A DNA stretch of 64,000 nucleotides from an uncultured Lachnospiraceae bacterium (GTDB taxonomy: Bacteria; Bacillota; Clostridia; Lachnospirales; Lachnospiraceae), in NCBI GenBank assembly GCA_902786365.1, contig CADACD010000010.1, forward strand, positions 1 to 64,000. Direction: 5' to 3'. The position numbers and the translations under genes were made by a program. Position 1 is the first letter of the stretch. Each line of letters opens with the position of its first letter. This document shows positions 58,533-64,000 of the stretch, one piece after another. Below the pieces are notes generated by a model that ran no database searches, had not been told where the DNA came from, and worked only from the letters and a program-made list of their open reading frames with translations.

Positions 58533-59177
58533 ATGGAGATAGAAAACATAAATCCGAAAGACATAGAAAAAAGAAGTATGGAAATTATAGAAAGTGAAAT
58601 GGGGGACACATCCCATTTGACACCGGAGGAAAAACTGGTTGTAAAAAGAGTGATTCATACAACTGCCGATTTTGAATATCTGGATAACCTGAAATTTTCA
58701 AAAAATGCGGTAAGACATGCCATGGAATTATTCAAGCAGAAAGCAGTTATCGTTACTGATACCAATATGGCGAAAGCAGGGATAAGCAAAGTAGCACTTG
58801 ATAAACTGGGATGCGAGATAGATTGTTTCATGGCAGATGAAGAGGTTGCAAAAATGGCAAAAGAAAAAGGGCTTACAAGGGCAGTGGTTTCTGTTGACAA
58901 GGCGATGGAAAAGTATAAAGGAAGAAATGTCATCTATGTCATAGGAAATGCACCAACAGCATTGATACATATAGCAGAATTAATTGAAAGCAGAGAATTT
59001 GTACCGGCTCTTGTAGTCGGTGCACCTGTTGGGTTTGTCAATGTGATACAGTCAAAAAAGATGATTAAAAAGTGTGCTGTTCCATATATTGTGGCAGATG
59101 GAAGAAAAGGTGGGAGTACAGTTGCAGCAGCAATATGTAATGCGATATTGTACCAGGTTTATGAGAGGAAAATATAG
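58533..59177 (+). CDS. cbiC: Cobalt-precorrin-8 methylmutase
   Basis: This protein of about 214 residues moves the C11 methyl group to C12 in the corrin ring, giving cobyrinate. The family pattern is clear: IEKRSMEIIESEMG, VVKRVIHTTADFEY with the catalytic histidine, and VGAPVGFVNVIQSKK. I start at ATG 58533 with GGAGAAATGG upstream; the frame runs back to GTG 58518. It is the first gene of the anaerobic (cobalt-early) cobalamin cluster, although its reaction comes near the end of the corrin part. Confidence 0.93.
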   Translation: MEIENINPKDIEKRSMEIIESEMGDTSHLTPEEKLVVKRVIHTTADFEYLDNLKFSKNAVRHAMELFKQKAVIVTDTNMAKAGISKVALDKLGCEIDCFMADEEVAKMAKEKGLTRAVVSVDKAMEKYKGRNVIYVIGNAPTALIHIAELIESREFVPALVVGAPVGFVNVIQSKKMIKKCAVPYIVADGRKGGSTVAAAICNAILYQVYERKI

Positions 59178-59182
59178 AAAAG

Positions 59183-59866
59183 ATGGCAGTATTATATGGC
59201 GTGAGTATTGGACCGGGCGATTACGAATTATTGACCTTAAAAGCAGTAAGAGTGCTTGAAGAGACAAATATTATCGCAGTTCCAAGAACAAAAAAAGAAA
59301 ATACAATGGCATTATCCATTATCGAAAATGTGATTGATATATCAGAAAAAGAATTATTATATTTTGATTTCCCGATGACAAGAGATAAGGCAGTGTGTGA
59401 AAATAATTACAAAAAAATAAGCAATGAAATTGAACACTATCTAGATAATGGAAGAGATGTGGCGTTTATCACTATTGGAGATGTCTCTGTGTTTTCCACA
59501 TTTTCCTATATTGCAAGGTTGTGTATGGAAGATGGATATGATGTGCAGGCAATTCCGGGAGTTCCAAGCTTTCTCGCAATTGCAGCCAAATTCAATCAAC
59601 CTCTTGCACTTGGTGATGAGAGCATTCTTATCATGTCCGGTAAATGTGAAAATTTTGATGAACTTATGAAGACAGATACAAATAAGGTCATTATGAAAGG
59701 CAATAAAAGCACTAATAAAATCAAAGAGTTCTTTGAGAATGAAGAAGTGTTTCAGGGGAAAGAAATAATGGGGATAGAAGACTGCGGACTTGCGACAGAA
59801 AAGGTATATCAAAAATTGGATGAGATTGGAGATTGCGGATATTTTACAACATTTATCATCGGATAG
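59183..59866 (+). CDS. cbiL: Cobalt-factor II C20-methyltransferase
   Basis: This 227-residue SAM-dependent tetrapyrrole methylase adds the C20 methyl group. The family motifs are the N-terminal GVSIGPGDYELLTLKA, TIGDVSVFST in the middle, and AIPGVPSFLAIAA. The early position of these motifs and the VPRTKKENTMAL segment fit CbiL/CobI rather than the other methylases in the cluster. It starts 5 bp after cbiC. A 105-bp gap with no recognisable element follows before cbiD. Confidence 0.92.
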   Translation: MAVLYGVSIGPGDYELLTLKAVRVLEETNIIAVPRTKKENTMALSIIENVIDISEKELLYFDFPMTRDKAVCENNYKKISNEIEHYLDNGRDVAFITIGDVSVFSTFSYIARLCMEDGYDVQAIPGVPSFLAIAAKFNQPLALGDESILIMSGKCENFDELMKTDTNKVIMKGNKSTNKIKEFFENEEVFQGKEIMGIEDCGLATEKVYQKLDEIGDCGYFTTFIIG

Positions 59867-59971
59867 TATGATAAATAAAAGACAAAACATGCAGTGCAGG
59901 TGGAGGATACCGGTGAATAGAAACCATTTGACAACAGATGTTTACTAATAAATGCAGGAAATGAGGAAAGA

Positions 59972-61144
59972 ATGCTTGATTCATATATCTATCATGGAAA
60001 GAAAAAATTAAGGTGTGGTTATACAACCGGTTCATGTGCTACAGCAGCAGCGAAAGCGGCTGCTATTATGCTGCTTGGAAACTGTAGGATTGATGAGGTA
60101 TTGATATCGACACCGAAAGGAATTGATTTGAAACTTCATGTGGTTGATGTAACAGATAATATGCATTGGCATAATGATACAAGTTTTGTCAAATGTGGCA
60201 TTGTCAAAGATGGCGGAGATGATGCGGATGTAACGGACGGAATAACAGTCTATGCAAAGGTAACTAAATGTGATAAGGGTATCATTATCAAAGGAGGCGA
60301 GGGAGTAGGCGTTGTCACAAAGAAAGGTCTTGACCAGCCGGTCGGTAATCCTGCAATTAATTCTACGCCAAGAAAAATGATAACCGGACATTTGATGGAG
60401 GTGATGGAGGAGCAGGAATACATGGGTGGTCTGATAGTAGAAATATCCATACCTGCCGGTGTAGAACTGGCAAAAAAAACATTTAACCCAAGGCTTGGAA
60501 TAGAAGGCGGAATATCGGTGATAGGCACAACGGGAATTGTGGAACCGATGAGTAATTCGGCAATCATAGAAACTATCAGAATAGAAGAAAAGATGGTCAA
60601 AGAGACCGGAAGAAAGAATATTTTAATTACACTTGGAAATTATGGAAAAACATTTTTAAAAGCAGAAATGCCGGATATCCTAGATAAATGTGTGACATGC
60701 AGTAATTTTATAGGAGAGGCAATTGACTTTGCACTGGAGTTTGGATTTGAAGGAGTGCTCATAGTCGGGCATATAGGGAAAATGGTAAAACTTGGTGCAG
60801 GTATTATGAACACCCATTCAGCAAATGCTGATGGAAGAATGGATGTGCTGATGAGCTGTGGAGTGAGGGCTGGCATTGAAAGTAGCAAGCTGTGTGAAAT
60901 TGCAGACTGCGTAACCGTAGATGATGCACTTGAAATTCTGATGGAACATCCTCTATATGAAAAAATGATAGAGATATTGATGGAGAAAATTGACTTTTAT
61001 CTTAACAATAAAGTGAAAAATGAGATAAATATAGGAGCAGTGATTTTTTCAAACAGATATGGTGTAATTGGAAAAACAAAAAAGGCAGAAGAGCTGAAAG
61101 ATGTGATATTAGTAGAAAACAGACAGAAAACAAAGTCGGTATAA
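59972..61144 (+). CDS. cbiD: Cobalt-precorrin-5B C1-methyltransferase
   Basis: This 390-residue enzyme methylates C1 in the anaerobic pathway. CbiD has its own fold, recognised by RCGYTTGSCATAAAKAA near the N-terminus, KDGGDDADVTDG, GVGVVTKKGL and EPMSNSAI. CbiD marks the pathway as the oxygen-independent route. GAGGAAAGA precedes the ATG. The following methylase gene starts 15 bp later. Confidence 0.95.
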   Translation: MLDSYIYHGKKKLRCGYTTGSCATAAAKAAAIMLLGNCRIDEVLISTPKGIDLKLHVVDVTDNMHWHNDTSFVKCGIVKDGGDDADVTDGITVYAKVTKCDKGIIIKGGEGVGVVTKKGLDQPVGNPAINSTPRKMITGHLMEVMEEQEYMGGLIVEISIPAGVELAKKTFNPRLGIEGGISVIGTTGIVEPMSNSAIIETIRIEEKMVKETGRKNILITLGNYGKTFLKAEMPDILDKCVTCSNFIGEAIDFALEFGFEGVLIVGHIGKMVKLGAGIMNTHSANADGRMDVLMSCGVRAGIESSKLCEIADCVTVDDALEILMEHPLYEKMIEILMEKIDFYLNNKVKNEINIGAVIFSNRYGVIGKTKKAEELKDVILVENRQKTKSV

Positions 61145-61159
61145 TTATGGAGGAAACAT

Positions 61160-61915
61160 ATGGTTAATTTTGTCGGAGCAGGACCGGGAGCAGAAGATCT
61201 GATTACAATCAGAGGAGCAGGATTATTAAAAAAAGCAGATGTGATAATATATGCAGGGTCCCTTGTCAATCCTGCATTATTGAAATATGCAAAGGAAGAC
61301 TGTGAGATTTATAACAGTGCAAAGATGAATCTGGAAGAAGTGATGGATGTCATGTTTCGTGCAGAGCGTGAAGGGAAGATGACAGTGAGACTTCACACAG
61401 GAGATCCATGTCTCTATGGTGCGATAAGAGAGCAGATGGATATCCTTGATGAAAATGACATTCCATATGAATATTGTCCGGGAGTAAGCTCATTTTGTGC
61501 AGCAGCTTCATCGCTGAATGCAGAATATACACTGTCGGGAGTATCACAGACTGTTATCATCACAAGGATGGCAGGAAGGACACCGGTACCGGAGCGTGAA
61601 AATATCAGAAGTCTTGCATCACACGGAGCAACAATGGTGATATTCTTAAGCACAGGAATGCTAAAGGAATTGTCAGAGGAATTGATTGCAGGAGGGTATC
61701 CAAAAGAAACTCCGGCAGCGATTTGCTATAAAGCAAGCTGGCCACAGCAGAGAGTATTCAGATGCAGTGTAGAAAATCTGTATGAAACAGCAAAGGAAAA
61801 TGAGATAACAAAGACGGCATTAATCGTTGTAGGAAATATTCTTGGTGATGATTATGAATTGTCAAAGCTATACGATAAGACATTTGAAACAGAATACAGA
61901 AAGGCGACAGTATGA
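61160..61915 (+). CDS. cbiF: Cobalt-precorrin-4 C11-methyltransferase
   Basis: This 251-residue tetrapyrrole methylase has FVGAGPGAEDLITIRG at the N-terminus, the VIIYAGSLVNP segment diagnostic for CbiF/CobM, the HTGDPCLYGAI loop, and CPGVSSFCAAASSL. It methylates C11 before ring contraction is completed. It overlaps the next gene by 4 bp, so the two are translationally coupled. GGAGGAA precedes the ATG. Confidence 0.94.
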   Translation: MVNFVGAGPGAEDLITIRGAGLLKKADVIIYAGSLVNPALLKYAKEDCEIYNSAKMNLEEVMDVMFRAEREGKMTVRLHTGDPCLYGAIREQMDILDENDIPYEYCPGVSSFCAAASSLNAEYTLSGVSQTVIITRMAGRTPVPERENIRSLASHGATMVIFLSTGMLKELSEELIAGGYPKETPAAICYKASWPQQRVFRCSVENLYETAKENEITKTALIVVGNILGDDYELSKLYDKTFETEYRKATV

Positions 61916-63108
61916 GTTTTGAGTTGAGAAAAGTAGTGCTTATCTCATTTACAGAAGCAGGGGACAGACTGGCATATGAATTGGAGCATCAATTGCGTGA
62001 AATGGAAAGCGTTATGGAAAGTGGAGCCGGGAAGAAGCTGTCTTGCTGTTATGAATGTGACAGATACTGCTATGAAACATATAATGCATATCATGGAATT
62101 TCTTTTAAAAGTGGAAGAAAAGTAATAGAAAAAACATTTGGCGAATGTGATTATATTATTTTTATAGGTGCATGTGGCATGGCAGTCAGAATGATAGACG
62201 GACTTGTTCGCACAAAGGATAAAGATCCGGGAATCGTTGTGGTGGACAGCAAAGGGAAATTTGCTGTTTCATTGCTTTCGGGTCATCTCGGAGGTGCCAA
62301 TGAGCTTGCCGGACAGATAGCAGAAATGATAGATGCCATTCCTGTCATAACGACGGCAACAGATGTTGGCGGGAAGTTTTCTCCTGATATGTTTGCAAAG
62401 AAAAATCATCTGTATATTACAGATTTGAATATGGCAAAACAAGTGGCAAAAACAGTTCTTACAGGCGGAAGAATCTTTATGAAAAGTGATTATGAAATAA
62501 GCAATAAGAATGTTTATGGCATTGTTTTAAATGGTTCTGACAATGTTGCCAGCTTGAATCAGGGGTGCAAATCTGATATGACGAAATATGATAGCCAGGC
62601 AGAAAACACAAAGGCTAAATATGATGACCATATAGACAGTGTAGTCTATATTGGATATGATGCCGGCAGATTGCAGGATATCAAAGAGAGGTATGGAAAT
62701 GTGCTGTGGCTTATGCCGAAAGACATTGTTATCGGAGTGGGATGTAAAAAAAATACAGAAGAGCGTAAATTTGAAGATGAAATTTTAAGACATCTAAAAG
62801 AGAATGGTATTGATATAAGGCGTGTGCGAGAGATACATACTATTGATATCAAAAAAGATGAGGCTGCCATCAAAAAATTTGCAAGAAAATACAATATAGT
62901 ATGCAGATTTTATAGTGCAGATGAGTTGAAAAATGTGAATGGAGAATTCTTGCATTCGAAATTTGTTGAGAGTGTTACAGGGGTGGATAATGTATGCGAG
63001 AGAAGTGCTCTTATTGGCAGTGAAAAATTAATAGTGGGAAAATGTGCAGAAAATGGAATTACTTTTGCGGCAGCCACATATAAGAAATGGAGGATAATAG
63101 CAGAATGA
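61912..63108 (+). CDS. cbiG: Cobalt-precorrin-5A hydrolase
   Basis: This 398-residue protein opens the delta-lactone after ring contraction, releasing acetaldehyde. The CbiG central region is clear: IIFIGACGMAVRMIDGLV, GKFAVSLLSGHLGGANELA and TTATDVGGKFSPD. The C-terminal domain begins near IVIGVGCKKNTEERKFEDEI. It overlaps cbiF by 4 bp and cbiH by 4 bp. A variable, polar linker (about 215-245) separates the two halves. Confidence 0.93.
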   Translation: MSFELRKVVLISFTEAGDRLAYELEHQLREMESVMESGAGKKLSCCYECDRYCYETYNAYHGISFKSGRKVIEKTFGECDYIIFIGACGMAVRMIDGLVRTKDKDPGIVVVDSKGKFAVSLLSGHLGGANELAGQIAEMIDAIPVITTATDVGGKFSPDMFAKKNHLYITDLNMAKQVAKTVLTGGRIFMKSDYEISNKNVYGIVLNGSDNVASLNQGCKSDMTKYDSQAENTKAKYDDHIDSVVYIGYDAGRLQDIKERYGNVLWLMPKDIVIGVGCKKNTEERKFEDEILRHLKENGIDIRRVREIHTIDIKKDEAAIKKFARKYNIVCRFYSADELKNVNGEFLHSKFVESVTGVDNVCERSALIGSEKLIVGKCAENGITFAAATYKKWRIIAE

Positions 63109-63890
63109 AACTTTATTTGGTAGGATTTGGTCCCGGAAACTATGAGGGAATGACAATACAAGCAAAGGAATGTATCAAAAGCAGCGATATCATAGTTGGC
63201 TATACTGTTTATGTAGATATCATCAAACAATACTTTCCTGATAAAGAGTTCTTTTCAACGCCTATGCGAAAGGAAGCAGATCGTGTAAGAGCGGCAGTTG
63301 AGCTTGCATTGGAAGGAAAAAATGTTTCAATTATATGCAGCGGGGACAGTGTTATATACGGAATGGCAGGACTTGCATACGAAATTTTGAACAATTACAA
63401 GAAAGAACACGAAAATGCAATTGATGGGAAACAGAATGAGAAAGTGGATGTAAATGAGATTCAGATAGAGGTTATTCCGGGTGTGACAGCAGCGGTATCA
63501 GGTTCGGCAGTGTTAGGGGCGGTGCTTACACATGATTTCTGTGTCATTAGCCTGTCTGATTTATTAACACCTTGGGATAAAATTGAAAAAAGACTGGTGT
63601 GTGCTGCGATGGGGGATTTTGAGATTGCTATTTACAATCCGGTATCTAAAAAGAGAGCAGATTATTTGAAAAAAGCATGTGAAATCCTACTGAAATATCG
63701 CGATGGGGATTGTGTCTGTGGCTACGCAATGAACATAGGAAGGGATGAAGAAAACTATCAGGTAACAACACTTTTTGAACTTCAAAATATGGAGCTTAAT
63801 ATGTTCACTACAGTATTCATAGGAAACAGCCAGACAATGAATATTGATGGGAAGATGGTGACACCAAGAGGGTACAGAATTGATGGATAA
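63105..63890 (+). CDS. cbiH: Cobalt-precorrin-3 C17-methyltransferase
   Basis: This 261-residue methylase methylates C17 with ring contraction. Motifs are LVGFGPGNYEGMTIQA, the diagnostic IIVGYTVYVDIIKQ, CSGDSVIYGMAGLAYE and VIPGVTAAVSGSAVLGA, then AIYNPVSKKR. The ATG at 63105 overlaps the cbiG stop codon (ATGA), with GGAGG 11 nt upstream; the frame is open to ATG 63087. A polar insertion (about 103-122) between two conserved segments is slightly longer than usual. Confidence 0.94.
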   Translation: MKLYLVGFGPGNYEGMTIQAKECIKSSDIIVGYTVYVDIIKQYFPDKEFFSTPMRKEADRVRAAVELALEGKNVSIICSGDSVIYGMAGLAYEILNNYKKEHENAIDGKQNEKVDVNEIQIEVIPGVTAAVSGSAVLGAVLTHDFCVISLSDLLTPWDKIEKRLVCAAMGDFEIAIYNPVSKKRADYLKKACEILLKYRDGDCVCGYAMNIGRDEENYQVTTLFELQNMELNMFTTVFIGNSQTMNIDGKMVTPRGYRIDG

Positions 63891-63926
63891 ATCAAAAAGT
63901 CGGTTATGCAGGGAGGCAAGAGGAAA

Positions 63927-64000
63927 ATGCACAATATCAATATTATTATTTTCGGTGGAACAACAGAAGGGAGACTGTTGAGTGAATATGCAGCAGAGTT
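63927..64000 (+). CDS. cbiJ: Precorrin-6A reductase, N-terminus (3' truncated by window)
   Basis: Only about 24 residues are inside the window. They read MHNINIIIFGGTTEGRLLSE, where FGGTTEGR is the characteristic nucleotide-binding start of CbiJ/CobK. AGAGGAAA precedes the ATG at 63927. It continues the cobalamin operon. The other genes needed for the pathway (cbiE, cbiT, a cobaltochelatase) are not in the window and may follow. Confidence 0.8.
   Translation, partial: MHNINIIIFGGTTEGRLLSEYAAE

Overview
The window is low-GC DNA of a Clostridia-type Firmicute, most likely a member of the Lachnospiraceae; I cannot fix the genus. The evidence is AT-rich intergenic DNA, strong AGGAGG-type ribosome binding sites, a T-box leader on ileS, a gdpP-rplI-dnaB operon, a DnaD/DnaI primosome pair, an SpmB homologue, a long-form Prs, and cell-wall-binding repeats of clostridial type. 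Almost every gene lies on the + strand, so replication probably runs in one direction through the window. I saw no tRNA, rRNA, CRISPR array, insertion sequence or prophage.

Region 1 (1-22981) is a surface-polysaccharide locus. It opens with the tail of a repeat-built cell-wall-binding protein and galE. A near-consensus promoter at 2277-2304 then heads about 20 kb of closely packed genes. These encode a tyrosine phosphatase/chain-length/tyrosine-kinase trio, a WbaP-type priming transferase, a Wzx flippase, a CDP-polyol transferase with a LicC-like nucleotidyltransferase, a methyltransferase and glycosyltransferases. FdtA/FdtB-like enzymes with a GNAT acetyltransferase point to a 3-acylamino-3,6-dideoxyhexose, and RmlD is also present. 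A PglF/PglE/PglC-like set implies a second, bacillosamine-type starter sugar. No Wzy polymerase is visible.

Region 2 (23119-42352) is mostly housekeeping: mscL with a zinc ribbon, gdpP-rplI-dnaB, a MerR regulator, a small ferredoxin, pilT, spmB, a clostripain-family protease with a palindrome over its promoter, asnS, a class A penicillin-binding protein with a repetitive N-terminal tail, and a type-2-like ileS behind a T-box with an ATC specifier.

Region 3 (42674-48428) holds a double-HTH regulator, then a small unknown gene and an ABC transporter fired from divergent promoters that share one self-complementary -35 hexamer. The transporter's permease and ATPase are fused in one polypeptide. 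A cell-wall amidase without a signal peptide and a Dabb protein follow.

Region 4 (48545-58373) contains, on the - strand, prs, dnaI, dnaD and murC. A dense array of DnaA boxes lies between murC and dnaD. Next come a DUF1934-like protein, an unknown membrane protein, cardiolipin synthase, a VanY-like peptidase and PlsC. Region 5 (58533-64000) is an anaerobic cobalamin operon, cbiC-L-D-F-G-H-J, cut by the window end.

The signals I rate highest are the DnaA-box array upstream of the primosome genes, the shared -35 divergent promoter, the two priming transferases in one polysaccharide locus, and the palindromic operator at the protease promoter.
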